Of a stretch of 64,000 nucleotides of DNA, positions 18,332 through 26,537 are shown one piece after another. The translations under genes were made by a program, and so were the position numbers. Each line of letters begins with the position of its first letter. Position 1 is the first letter of the stretch. The notes beneath the pieces are model-generated. The model searched no databases. It was given only the letters and a program-made list of their open reading frames with translations, and had not been told where the DNA came from. Source of the DNA: Acidovorax radicis (GTDB taxonomy: Bacteria; Pseudomonadota; Gammaproteobacteria; Burkholderiales; Burkholderiaceae_C). Location: assembly GCF_020510705.1 (NCBI RefSeq), contig NZ_CP075184.1, forward strand, positions 496,001-560,000, in the 5' to 3' direction.

Positions 18332-19024
18332 ATGTTCAAAAAGAACCCGGTATCCATGCGCCTGACGCTGCGTGCCCTTGCGTATTTGCTGAGCTACCCC
18401 GATGCGCAGCATCGCAGTGCACTGCCGCAGTTGATGGACGCGCTCAAGCTGGAGCAGGCGCTCACCCCCGAGCGCTTGGCCGAGATCGATGTTTTGTGCG
18501 GCCATCTGGGCGCGCTCGACCCGCTGGAGGCCGAGGCGCGTTATGTCGACAATTTCGACCGGGGTCGCCAGACCTCGCTGCACCTGTTCGAGCATGTTCA
18601 CGGCGACTCGCGTGAACGGGGCCCGGCGCTGGTGGATTTGCTGCAGACCTACGAGCGGGCGGGCCTGAAGTTTGAAGCCGAAGAGCTGCCCGACCACTTG
18701 CCTGTGGTGCTCGAATTTGCATCCACCCAGCCGCCTGAGGTGGCGCGCGAGTTTCTCGGCGAGATGGCGCACATCCTCAATGCGCTGTTCAGTGCCTTGA
18801 TGGCCAAAGGCAGCCCCTACGCCAGCGTCGTGGCCGCTGTGCTCGAGGTCTCTGGCCAGCGGGTGCAGTCGGTGGCGCTCACGCCCGAGCCCGCCATGGA
18901 TGAAGCGTGGGCAGAGCCCGAGGCGTTTGGGGGGTGCAGCACCGACGGCCAGTCCAAACCCGGCGCAGAACAACCGCTGCATTTCGTTCGCACCACGCGT
19001 GCACCTGAAGGAGCCAACGTATGA
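18332..19024 (+). CDS. narJ: Nitrate reductase assembly chaperone NarJ
   Basis: A system-specific chaperone that holds the NarGH complex and helps insert the molybdenum cofactor before membrane docking; it is not part of the final enzyme. The 230-residue product has the all-helical TorD/NarJ-type fold features, including LRALAYLLSYPDAQ at the N-terminus and YVDNFDRGRQTSLHLFEHVH with GDSRERGPALVDLLQ in the middle, the most conserved stretch of NarJ proteins. The C-terminal part is Ala/Pro-rich and variable, as in the family. A GAAGGA site precedes the ATG. The stop codon overlaps the narI start by 4 bp. Translation may need to reinitiate after the repeat-filled 160-bp gap from narH. Confidence 0.95.
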   Translation: MFKKNPVSMRLTLRALAYLLSYPDAQHRSALPQLMDALKLEQALTPERLAEIDVLCGHLGALDPLEAEARYVDNFDRGRQTSLHLFEHVHGDSRERGPALVDLLQTYERAGLKFEAEELPDHLPVVLEFASTQPPEVAREFLGEMAHILNALFSALMAKGSPYASVVAAVLEVSGQRVQSVALTPEPAMDEAWAEPEAFGGCSTDGQSKPGAEQPLHFVRTTRAPEGANV

Positions 19025-19764
19025 CTTTGAACGCATGGATCGATACCCTCCTTTTTGGTATCTACCCGTATGTCTGCCTGACGGTTTTCTTCGTGGGCAG
19101 CTGGATTCGTTTTGATCGCGACCAGTACACCTGGAAGAGCGATTCATCGCAGTTGTTGCGCGCCGGCAGCCTGCGATGGGGCAGCAACCTATTTCACGTA
19201 GGGGTGCTGTTCCTGTTCTTTGGGCACACGGTGGGCATGCTCACGCCCCATTTTGTTTATGAGCACTTCATGAGCGCCGGTGCCAAGCAGATGATGGCGA
19301 TGGTGTCTGGTGGCGCTGCTGGTTTGATGGGGTTCGTTGGATTGTCCATCCTGCTGCACCGCCGCTTGTCGGATGATCGTATTCGCGCCACGTCAAAGAC
19401 GAGCGATATCCTGATTCTGGTGCTGTTGTGGCTGCAACTGGCCTTGGGCCTGGCCACCATCCCGTTGTCGGCCCAGCATCTGGACGGTTCCATGATGATG
19501 CGTTTGGCAGAGTGGGGGCAACGGATCGTCACGTTCCGCAGCGGTGCGGTAGAGCTGCTGACCGGCGCAGGCTGGATCTTCAAGACGCACATGTTCCTCG
19601 GGATGAGCATCTTTCTGATTTTCCCGTTTACCCGTCTGGTGCATGTGTGGAGTGGCTTCGGGACATTGGCCTACGTGCTGCGTCCTTATCAAGTGGTGCG
19701 CGCGCGCCGCCTGAACCTGCGGCCCGGCCACAACATGCCGCCGCAAAACCATAGCGGCCACTGA
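19021..19764 (+). CDS. narI: Respiratory nitrate reductase gamma subunit NarI (cytochrome b)
   Basis: The diheme membrane anchor that oxidises quinol at the periplasmic side and passes electrons to NarH. The 247-residue protein has five predicted membrane helices. Heme ligands fit His59 and His69 in the second helix and His190 and His208 in the last helices, equivalent to E. coli His56, 66, 187 and 205. The N-terminal IDTLLFGIYPYVCLTVFFVG is typical. It is about 20 residues longer than E. coli NarI at the C-terminus, ending in a basic, soluble tail. A GAAGGAG site lies before the start, which overlaps narJ by 4 bp. Confidence 0.97.
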   Translation: MTLNAWIDTLLFGIYPYVCLTVFFVGSWIRFDRDQYTWKSDSSQLLRAGSLRWGSNLFHVGVLFLFFGHTVGMLTPHFVYEHFMSAGAKQMMAMVSGGAAGLMGFVGLSILLHRRLSDDRIRATSKTSDILILVLLWLQLALGLATIPLSAQHLDGSMMMRLAEWGQRIVTFRSGAVELLTGAGWIFKTHMFLGMSIFLIFPFTRLVHVWSGFGTLAYVLRPYQVVRARRLNLRPGHNMPPQNHSGH

Positions 19765-19798
19765 AGCAAGCCCTTTACCTCGATCCAAGGAGCACACC

Positions 19799-20752
19799 AT
19801 GAGCGGATGTGGAAGCGGGAGCTGCGGTTGCAGCTCCACGGAAGCCAGCCAAAGCGCTGCCTCCCAAAATATTTTGACGGCTGAGCAGGCTGCGGCTTAC
19901 GAAGCCCTGTCCGCCACCGTGGGCACGATGGATCTGGGCCAGCAGGCACCGGTCGCCCAAGCACAACAAGGGCAGGGCCCAGCGGCTCCAGCCCCTATTG
20001 CCCGTATCAATGGCATCGCCCTGAATACTGCGGCAGAGTGGCTGGATGAAGAAACACTGCGCCAGCGCGGCTGCACCGAGCTGCTTCGGCAGGCGGCGGT
20101 ACAAGGTGGGCTGTTGTCGAAAGCCGATCTGCCCGGCGTGGAGGGCGCCATCAGCGCGGAGGCCTCCAATGCCATCGAGCAATTGCTGGACCGTGAGCTC
20201 GTTATCCCCGACCCCTCGGAAGAAGCCTGCCGCCGTTACCACGACGCCCATCCCGCCGCACATGCGCAGGGCGAACGTGCACAACTGCGCCATGTGCTGT
20301 TTGCCGTGACGCCCGGTGTGGATGTCAAGCTGCTGCGCCTGCGTGCCGAGGCCATGCTGATCGATCTGCGGTGCGCAGACGATGGCGGGGTGAAGTTTGG
20401 CGAGGCGGCTGCGCAGTGGTCCAACTGCCCCAGCGGCCAGCAAGGCGGCGACCTGGGCTGGCTGACCCGCGCAGATTGCGCCCCCGAGTTTGCCCGTGAG
20501 GTGTTTGGCAACGCCGAAATTGGGGTGCTCGCACGCCTGGTACACAGCCGCTTCGGCCTTCACGTGGTGGAGGTGATCGCGCGAGACCCGGGGCAACAGC
20601 CGTCTTTTGAAGAGGTGCGCCAGGCCATTGCCCTCACTTTGCGTCAGCAAGCGTGGGTGAATGCGTTGCGGCAGTACCTGCAATTGCTGGCGGGCGATGC
20701 GGTGGTGGAGGGCATCGCCCTTGACGCGGCCAACTCGCCGCTGGTGCAATAA
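19799..20752 (+). CDS. Parvulin/NifM-like peptidyl-prolyl isomerase of the nar operon
   Basis: A predicted cytoplasmic prolyl cis-trans isomerase, 317 residues, encoded 34 bp after narI. The C-terminal half is a parvulin (rotamase) domain at about 165-270, with RAQLRHVLFAV, the QGGDLGWLTRADCAPEF stretch and SRFGLHVVEV. The N-terminus is strikingly Cys-rich (MSGCGSGSCGCSS), suggesting metal or cluster contact, then an Ala/Gln-rich linker. Such NifM-like isomerases are found after narGHJI in many denitrifying proteobacteria and are thought to aid maturation of nitrate reductase. No signal peptide is seen, fitting a cytoplasmic role. The AAGGAG site is strong. The maturation role is inferred from operon position. 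Confidence 0.88.
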   Translation: MSGCGSGSCGCSSTEASQSAASQNILTAEQAAAYEALSATVGTMDLGQQAPVAQAQQGQGPAAPAPIARINGIALNTAAEWLDEETLRQRGCTELLRQAAVQGGLLSKADLPGVEGAISAEASNAIEQLLDRELVIPDPSEEACRRYHDAHPAAHAQGERAQLRHVLFAVTPGVDVKLLRLRAEAMLIDLRCADDGGVKFGEAAAQWSNCPSGQQGGDLGWLTRADCAPEFAREVFGNAEIGVLARLVHSRFGLHVVEVIARDPGQQPSFEEVRQAIALTLRQQAWVNALRQYLQLLAGDAVVEGIALDAANSPLVQ

Positions 20753-20776
20753 CGCAGCCGGCACAGAGCAGCACAT

Positions 20777-20800
20777 ACAACGCCACAACGCCACAACGCT
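20777..20800 (+). repeat. Triple octamer directly before the carbonic anhydrase start
   Basis: Two perfect ACAACGCC units and a third ACAACGCT fill the 24 bp ending one base before the ATG at 20802, where a ribosome-binding site would be expected. Confidence 0.85.
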
Positions 20801-20801
20801 T

Positions 20802-21482
20802 ATGCCCGATGAGCTGCTAGAGCGCTTGCGACGTTTTCACGTTGACGCCTTCCCTCAATACCGCGAGCAGTTCCAGTCGCTGGTGGACGAGGGCCAGCAC
20901 CCCACCACCTTGTTTGTGGGGTGCTCCGACTCGCGGCTGGTTCCCTACCTGCTGACCGGCGCAGGGCCGGGTGAGCTGTTCATCGTGCGCAACGTGGGTG
21001 CCTTCATACCGCCTTACGACGGGTCTTATGGCCACCACGGTACGACCGCAGCCATTGAATTCGCGGTGCTGAACCTGAATGTGCGCCGCATCATCGTGTG
21101 CGGCCACAGTCACTGTGGGGCTATCAAGGCGATGTATGGTGACGTTTCGCCCGAAGCACCCAACCTGAACCGGTGGCTTGATCTGGGCCGGGAAGCCCTG
21201 TTGCCCATGCAGTCCGGCCCCGAAGTATTGCGGCGCACCGAGCAGCGCGCGGTGGTGTTGCAGCTCGAACGCCTCATGGAGTACCCCATGGTGCGCAGCC
21301 GCGTGCAGTCGGGGCAGATCAGCCTGCATGGCTGGCACTTTGTGATCGAGGAAGGAGAGGTCCATGTGTTCGATGTCCAGACGGGCGGCTTTGTGCCTGC
21401 ATCGCGTGCGGACCACAGCGGGACGGGGCCCTATCACCCCTATGTGGAGCATGATGGCCAGGTGCTGCTCGACGAACCGTGA
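20802..21482 (+). CDS. Beta-class carbonic anhydrase
   Basis: Interconverts carbon dioxide and bicarbonate. The 226-residue protein has the beta-class zinc ligands Cys41, His102 and Cys105 in VGCSDSR and VCGHSHCGA, with the catalytic Asp43-Arg45 pair also present. The C-terminal segment beginning ISLHGWHF and EEGEVHVFD is typical for the bacterial cyanobacterial-like branch. It is in the same orientation and 49 bp after the isomerase gene, so it may belong to the nar transcription unit, perhaps supplying bicarbonate to carboxylases under anoxia. No Shine-Dalgarno sequence is visible; an octamer repeat occupies that place. An upstream in-frame extension exists but lacks family homology by eye. 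Confidence 0.93.
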   Translation: MPDELLERLRRFHVDAFPQYREQFQSLVDEGQHPTTLFVGCSDSRLVPYLLTGAGPGELFIVRNVGAFIPPYDGSYGHHGTTAAIEFAVLNLNVRRIIVCGHSHCGAIKAMYGDVSPEAPNLNRWLDLGREALLPMQSGPEVLRRTEQRAVVLQLERLMEYPMVRSRVQSGQISLHGWHFVIEEGEVHVFDVQTGGFVPASRADHSGTGPYHPYVEHDGQVLLDEP

Positions 21483-21589
21483 CCGAGTGTGGGCGACGCG
21501 CCACCCACAGCCAGCGGTCCGCGAAGGATTCAGTCCTTCTTGATGGAACGCAAGACCCTATCGGCGTGAACCCCCAACCATCGGCCTCC

Positions 21590-24046
21590 ATGAAACGCGA
21601 ACCCCAGCCCACTCATCCTGTCTCTCTGTCTTTGCAACCCATCAGCCTGGATGTGTTGCGCGAGAAATACCTCAAACCTGGCGAAACCTCGGTCGAAGCG
21701 CTTTACCAGCGCGTGGCGCGGGCCCTCGCGTCGGTGGAGGCGCCCGCGCTGCGTGACAAATACGAAGCACTTTTCCTGGCGAACCTGAAGGCCGGGGCGA
21801 TTGGCGCGGGCCGCATCATGAGCGCTGCGGGCACCGACATCCAGGCCACGCTCATCAACTGTTTTGTGCAGCCCGTGGGTGATTGCATCCAGGGCATGGA
21901 CGACGAGGGGTTCCCGGGCATCTACGAAGCCCTGCGCGAAGCCGCCGAAACCATGCGGCGCGGCGGGGGGGTGGGCTATGACTTCTCACGCATCCGGCCC
22001 AAGGGCGCGTATGTCAAGGGCACGGCCTCCATGGCGTCGGGGCCCTGCAGCTACATGAACGTGTTTGACCAGTCTTGCTCGACCGTGGAGAGCGCGGGGG
22101 CACGCCGTGGCGCACAGATGGGTGTGCTGCGCATCGACCACCCCGATGTCCATGAGTTCATCACGGCCAAGCGCACGCCGGGCCGGTGGAACAATTTCAA
22201 CGTGTCGGTGGGGGTGTCGGACGCGTTCATCGAGGCCGTGCAGAACGACCAACCCTGGGATCTGGTGCACAAGGCCGCCCCGGGCGCGGCCGTGATGGAG
22301 CAGGGGGCGCGCCAGCGCGCTGACGGCCTTTGGATTTACACCACGGTGCAGGCGCGTGCACTGTGGGACACGATCATGAAGTCGGCCTACGATTTTGCGG
22401 AGCCGGGCATTCTTTTTCTGGGCCGCATCAACGAAGACAACAACCTGCATTACTGCGAAGACATCGCAGCGACCAACCCGTGCGGTGAGCAACCCCTCCC
22501 GTCCTATGGCTGTTGCGACCTCGGTCCCATCATCCTCACGCGGTTTGTGCGCCATCCGTTTGGGTTTGGGGGCGTGGCGGCCTTTGACTTTGATGCGTTC
22601 ACCAAAGCGGTGGCGCTGCAGGTGCGCGCGCTCGACAACGTGCTGGATGTCACTTTCTGGCCTTTGCCCCAGCAGCGCGAAGAGGCCATGGCCAAGCGCC
22701 GCATTGGCGTGGGTTTTACCGGCATGGGCAACACGCTGGCCATGCTGTGTGTGCGGTATGACTTGCCGGAGGGCCGGGCCACGGCCGCCCGCATTGCCGA
22801 GTGCATGCGCGATGCCGCCTACGCCGCTTCGGTCGATCTGGCGCGCGAGAAAGGCGTGTTCCCCAAATTCTTGGCCGAACCCTATCTGGCTGAGGGCACG
22901 TTCGCCAGCCGGCTTCCGGACTCGCTCAAGGCGGCCATTCGCCAGCATGGCATCCGCAACAGCCACCTGTTGTCCATCGCCCCCACGGGCACCGTGAGCC
23001 TGGCTTTTGCCGACAACGCATCCAACGGCATCGAGCCTCCGTTTTCGTGGATGTACAAGCGCAAGAAGCGCGAGGCCGACGGCAGCACGACCGAATACGC
23101 TGTTGAAGACCATGCCTGGCGCCTTTACCGCGAGCTTGGCGGCGATGTGAACGCCTTGCCTGATTATTTCGTCTCGGCCCTGGCCATGCCCGCCGGGGGC
23201 CACATCGCCATGATGGAAGCCGTGCAGCCGTTTGTGGACACGGCCATTTCCAAGACGGTGAACATCCCGGCTGACTACCCGTACGAAGGCTTCAAGGACT
23301 TGTACCTGCAGGCCTGGCGCGCCAGGCTCAAGGGCTTGGCCACCTACCGGCCCAACGCCATTTTGGGCTCGGTGCTGGAAACGCATGCCGAACCGGCCAG
23401 CACGACGGCCTCTGCCCCTGTAACCGCCGCCGCAGCGCCGACAGCGCCGCCGGTGGACCCCATGCGCACAGTGATTGAAAGCCGTCCCCAGGGCGGTCTT
23501 TCTGCCGTGGCTGAAAAGCTCGAATATTGGACCCAAGAGGGGCACAAGACGCTGTATCTCATCGTCTCGTTCTTGCCCGTTCCTACCGGCGTGGGCCATG
23601 GCACCGTTGACCGTGCCATCGAGTTTTTCATGCCCGTGGGGCAAAGTGGCGAGTCGCAGCAGTGGATCACGTCCAGCATGCGCATGTTGTCGCTTGCAGC
23701 GCGGGGGGGCTTTCTGGAGCGCGCCTTGTCCGACATGCGCAAGGTGGCCTGGGACCGTGGCCCGGTGCGTCTGGGCACCCACCGCAAGGACGACGGCACC
23801 CTCGTGCCCATGTGGCATGACTCGGAGGTGGCGGCGATGGCCTTTGCCATCCAGAACATTCTGGCCCGCCGCGTGGCCGACCCCGTGCAGCAGCAACTGC
23901 CGCTGGACGAGCCTGCCCCGCCGCCTGTCGCCGTGCCACAGGCCATGGCCGGCAAAAAGTGCAGCGAGTGTGGCGCCCATGCCGTGATTCGCAAGGACGG
24001 CTGCGACTATTGCACGCAGTGTGGGCACATGGGAAGCTGCGGATGA
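21590..24046 (+). CDS. nrdJ: Adenosylcobalamin-dependent (class II) ribonucleotide reductase
   Basis: Makes deoxyribonucleotides without oxygen using vitamin B12 chemistry. From the ATG at 21590 it is 818 residues; the frame is open to 21479 but the N-terminal conserved LDVLREKYLKPGETS fits the shorter start. The active-site loop ATNPCGEQPLPSYGCCDLG carries the radical Cys with its flanking Asn and Glu, and NCFVQPVGDCIQGM holds the first redox Cys. APTGTVSLAFADNASNGIEP is the conserved substrate-site segment. After an Ala/Pro linker near residue 620, a second domain follows, ending in a zinc-ribbon CSECGAHAVIRKDGCDYCTQ and CGHMGSCG. The two C-terminal Cys motifs likely act as the reducing tail. 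No B12 riboswitch was found upstream. The stop overlaps nnrS. Confidence 0.94.
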   Translation: MKREPQPTHPVSLSLQPISLDVLREKYLKPGETSVEALYQRVARALASVEAPALRDKYEALFLANLKAGAIGAGRIMSAAGTDIQATLINCFVQPVGDCIQGMDDEGFPGIYEALREAAETMRRGGGVGYDFSRIRPKGAYVKGTASMASGPCSYMNVFDQSCSTVESAGARRGAQMGVLRIDHPDVHEFITAKRTPGRWNNFNVSVGVSDAFIEAVQNDQPWDLVHKAAPGAAVMEQGARQRADGLWIYTTVQARALWDTIMKSAYDFAEPGILFLGRINEDNNLHYCEDIAATNPCGEQPLPSYGCCDLGPIILTRFVRHPFGFGGVAAFDFDAFTKAVALQVRALDNVLDVTFWPLPQQREEAMAKRRIGVGFTGMGNTLAMLCVRYDLPEGRATAARIAECMRDAAYAASVDLAREKGVFPKFLAEPYLAEGTFASRLPDSLKAAIRQHGIRNSHLLSIAPTGTVSLAFADNASNGIEPPFSWMYKRKKREADGSTTEYAVEDHAWRLYRELGGDVNALPDYFVSALAMPAGGHIAMMEAVQPFVDTAISKTVNIPADYPYEGFKDLYLQAWRARLKGLATYRPNAILGSVLETHAEPASTTASAPVTAAAAPTAPPVDPMRTVIESRPQGGLSAVAEKLEYWTQEGHKTLYLIVSFLPVPTGVGHGTVDRAIEFFMPVGQSGESQQWITSSMRMLSLAARGGFLERALSDMRKVAWDRGPVRLGTHRKDDGTLVPMWHDSEVAAMAFAIQNILARRVADPVQQQLPLDEPAPPPVAVPQAMAGKKCSECGAHAVIRKDGCDYCTQCGHMGSCG

Positions 24047-25377
24047 GTGACCCCGGCCGCACCATTCCCCTGCGTGTGGCATCTGGCAAGCCGTCGGCTG
24101 AAGCGTTGGCGAAGATGGACAAAAGCTGGCGCTGGCGGTACGTGATGCTGGCGCCCCATCGGGTGGGGTTCTTGCTCGCCATGATGGTCCTGGTGTGCTC
24201 GGGCGCCTGGTGGGCGCTGGTGCAGTTCGATCGGGCCACCGCCTGGCTGGGCCTGTCGCCAGTGATGCCGCCCAGCGTGGTGCATTCGACAGTGATGGCG
24301 TTTGGTTTTATTCCGCTGTTTTTTTCGGGTTTTCTGTTTACCGCAGGCCCCAAGTGGCTGGGGGTGGACCCGTTGCCCGTGCCGGTGTTGCGCCCCCCAC
24401 TGTTCGCTCAGGCAGCAGGCTGGCTGCTGTGGCTTGCTGGCGCGTATATCCATGCGGGCGTGGCGCTGGCGGGGTTGGCACTGGTGTGTGTCGGGATGGT
24501 GTGGATGACGGCGCAGTTCTGGGGGCGTGTGCGCCTTAGCCAGGCCGAAGACCAGTTGCACGCCCGTACCATCGGCTGTGCCTGTCTGGTGGGTTGCATC
24601 AGCCTTGCGGGGCTCTGGATCAGTCTGTTGGCGGGGGCCCATGCGCTGGCGCGGGTCTGGGTGTTCACCGGGCTATGGGGCTTTGTGGTCGTGGTGTATG
24701 TCTCGGTGGCTCACCGCATGATTCCGTTTTTTACCTCCAGCGCCATGCCCATGGTGCATTCCTGGAGGCCCTTCTGGGTGTTGTGGCTGATGTGGGGGGC
24801 CGCGTTGATGCAGGTGCTGGCCGCATGGCTGGACTGGGCCGGGGTGCCGGCCAGTGCGGCAGGCCCCGCGTGGACGCTCGTGCATGGCACGCTGCAACTG
24901 GTGGTGGGTGGCGTGCTGATATGGCTTGCCTGCGTGTGGGGGCTGGTGCAAAGCCTCAAGAACAAGTTGCTCGCCATGCTGCACATCGGGTTTTTGTGGC
25001 TGGGGCTTGCCTTTGTCATCGGTGGCGTATCGCAGTGGCTGGTGTGGGGGCTGGGTGTTGGCGCGCTGGGGCTCGGTGCGTTGCATGCGCTCACCATGGG
25101 GTGCCTGGCCTCGTTGATGCTGGCCATGGTCACCCGCGTGTCTTGTGGGCACAGCGGCCGTGCGCTGGTGGCCGACCGCATTGCGTGGTCGCTTTTCTGG
25201 GTGCTGCAGGCGGCCACCGTGCTGCGCATTGCCGCTGCGGTGCCCGGTGTTCCGGGTGCTGTGCTGCCATGGCTGTTGCTGGCGGCGGCAGCGCTGTGGG
25301 CGGGCACCGTGGGTGTGTGGGGTGCGCGACTGGGCCGGTGGTATGGTTGCCTGCGGGCCGATGGTCGGCCGGGCTGA
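24043..25377 (+). CDS. nnrS: NnrS-family membrane protein (nitric oxide stress)
   Basis: A polytopic heme- and copper-containing inner-membrane protein family associated with denitrification and protection against nitric oxide. The 444-residue product has about 12 predicted helices. NnrS landmarks are seen: VMLAPHRVGFLLAM near the start, HSTVMAFGFIPLFFSGFLFT, VAHRMIPFFTSS and LHALTMGCLASLMLAMVTRV with conserved His residues that may bind heme. The start overlaps the stop of the ribonucleotide reductase (ATGA), so translation is coupled. It lies in the nar neighbourhood, where nitrite and trace nitric oxide arise. No nor or nir genes are in the window. The exact chemistry of NnrS is unsettled in the literature. 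Confidence 0.93.
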   Translation: MSDPGRTIPLRVASGKPSAEALAKMDKSWRWRYVMLAPHRVGFLLAMMVLVCSGAWWALVQFDRATAWLGLSPVMPPSVVHSTVMAFGFIPLFFSGFLFTAGPKWLGVDPLPVPVLRPPLFAQAAGWLLWLAGAYIHAGVALAGLALVCVGMVWMTAQFWGRVRLSQAEDQLHARTIGCACLVGCISLAGLWISLLAGAHALARVWVFTGLWGFVVVVYVSVAHRMIPFFTSSAMPMVHSWRPFWVLWLMWGAALMQVLAAWLDWAGVPASAAGPAWTLVHGTLQLVVGGVLIWLACVWGLVQSLKNKLLAMLHIGFLWLGLAFVIGGVSQWLVWGLGVGALGLGALHALTMGCLASLMLAMVTRVSCGHSGRALVADRIAWSLFWVLQAATVLRIAAAVPGVPGAVLPWLLLAAAALWAGTVGVWGARLGRWYGCLRADGRPG

Positions 25378-25401
25378 ACCACCGCTTCTTCAAGGACTAC
25401 C

Positions 25402-26097
25402 ATGACCGTCATCCCCTGGCCGTTGCGTCCCGTCGTCAAGCCCGAGGTGGCCCCGGCGCAGCCTTGTGCCCGCGCGGCGTCGCAGTCGGCCGACGATGTG
25501 GCCCACATGGCTGCGGCGCTGATCCAGTCGCGCCAGACCATCTTGCCCAAGCGCCTGGGCGAGCCGGGCCCCACGGCCGCCCAATTGGCCCAGATCCTGG
25601 GTGCGGCGGCCCACGCGCCCGACCATGGCCAGCTGTTGCCCTGGCGTTTTGTGCTGGTGACAGAGGCGGCACGCAAGCCGCTCGCCGATGTCTTTGCGCA
25701 GGCGCTGCAGGAGCGCGACGCCGCAGCCACGCCCGAGCAAATGGAGCAAGCGCGTGAAAAAGCCTACCGCTCGCCCGTGCTGATGCTTGCTGTGGTGGAC
25801 GCGTTGCGCGGAGATGCCGAGATCGATCTGGCCGAGCGCACTGTTTCTGCCGGTTGTGCCGTGCAAAACATGCTGCTCATGGCCACGGCGCTGGGGTATG
25901 GTTCGTCGCTGACCAGCGGCAAGGCCCTCAAGGCGAGCGGCCTGCGTGCGCTGTTTGCGTTGGCGGCATCCGAGCAGGCGCTGTGTTTTATCAGTATCGG
26001 CACCGTAAAGTCCCGCAAATCGGTGCGCGCGCGGCCCGCTGCCCAAGCGTATGTCAGCACGCTGGATGCGGGGCAGGGCGTGGTCCCTGGTTTTTGA
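25402..26097 (+). CDS. Nitroreductase-family flavoprotein
   Basis: A 231-residue FMN-dependent NAD(P)H oxidoreductase-like protein of the nitroreductase fold. Visible features include SRQTILPKRLGEPGPTAAQL and APDHGQLLPWRFVLV near the FMN-phosphate site, and a later SAGCAVQNMLLMATALGYGS that forms the dimer/FMN region. The form resembles the YdjA-like minimal nitroreductases. It is 24 bp downstream of nnrS and upstream of a small unknown gene and a hemerythrin, all on the same strand, suggesting an electron supply or detoxification role in the nitrosative-stress segment. The substrate cannot be told from sequence. Confidence 0.88.
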   Translation: MTVIPWPLRPVVKPEVAPAQPCARAASQSADDVAHMAAALIQSRQTILPKRLGEPGPTAAQLAQILGAAAHAPDHGQLLPWRFVLVTEAARKPLADVFAQALQERDAAATPEQMEQAREKAYRSPVLMLAVVDALRGDAEIDLAERTVSAGCAVQNMLLMATALGYGSSLTSGKALKASGLRALFALAASEQALCFISIGTVKSRKSVRARPAAQAYVSTLDAGQGVVPGF

Positions 26098-26123
26098 CGA
26101 TTATTTTTTAACGGGTTTTTGTT

Positions 26124-26537
26124 ATGGAAATCACCAGTTTTGACGACCTGCTGCAGGCCGCGCGTTCGCAGCCTGAACCCCAGCGCCTGTTGTTTGTATT
26201 TGCGGCCGTGGAGTTGCCCGACGACGCCACCGCCGAGCAGCGCGCGCGTTTTGCCGCCGGGCAGGGCGGGGCGCTGGTGCCGCTGATGTGTGTGGACAAA
26301 ACCCCGCAAGAGCTGCAGTCGTTTGACGCGCTGGTCAAAGAGGCCCTCCAGTTCACCGCGCCCGGCCACGACTGGGCCATGGTGTTTGCTGCCGCGATGT
26401 CAGGCACGCTGAACAAGGCCCCCACCAGCACCGACGCTGAAGGCCCCCTGCAGCGCATGGTCGATTCCATCAAGGGCGGGGCGCATGGTGCCTACATCCC
26501 GTTCGACCGCCAGGGCCAGCCCGTGCGGTTTGGGTGA
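26124..26537 (+). CDS. Small conserved protein of unknown function (137 aa)
   Basis: I do not recognise a domain with a known activity. The 137-residue protein is acidic to neutral, without signal peptide or membrane helix. It begins MEITSFDDLLQAARSQPEPQ and contains LLFVFAAVELPDDAT, DWAMVFAAAMSG and a C-terminal YIPFDRQGQPV. I recall proteins of this form in Comamonadaceae that carry a database name linking them to ribonucleotide reductase, probably because of genome neighbourhood rather than homology. Here nrdJ is three genes upstream. It lies 26 bp after the nitroreductase and its stop overlaps the GTG of the hemerythrin gene, so it is clearly part of this operon. Confidence 0.75.
   Translation: MEITSFDDLLQAARSQPEPQRLLFVFAAVELPDDATAEQRARFAAGQGGALVPLMCVDKTPQELQSFDALVKEALQFTAPGHDWAMVFAAAMSGTLNKAPTSTDAEGPLQRMVDSIKGGAHGAYIPFDRQGQPVRFG

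Noticed and set aside
21483..21589. Cobalamin riboswitch before nrdJ
   Set aside because: Only 107 bp are available and no B12-box-like sequence was recognised; a small AAGGA/TCCTT hairpin is the only structure.
21986..24082. 698-codon antisense frame across nrdJ
   Set aside because: Shadow of the ribonucleotide reductase gene; composition typical of reverse-frame translation.
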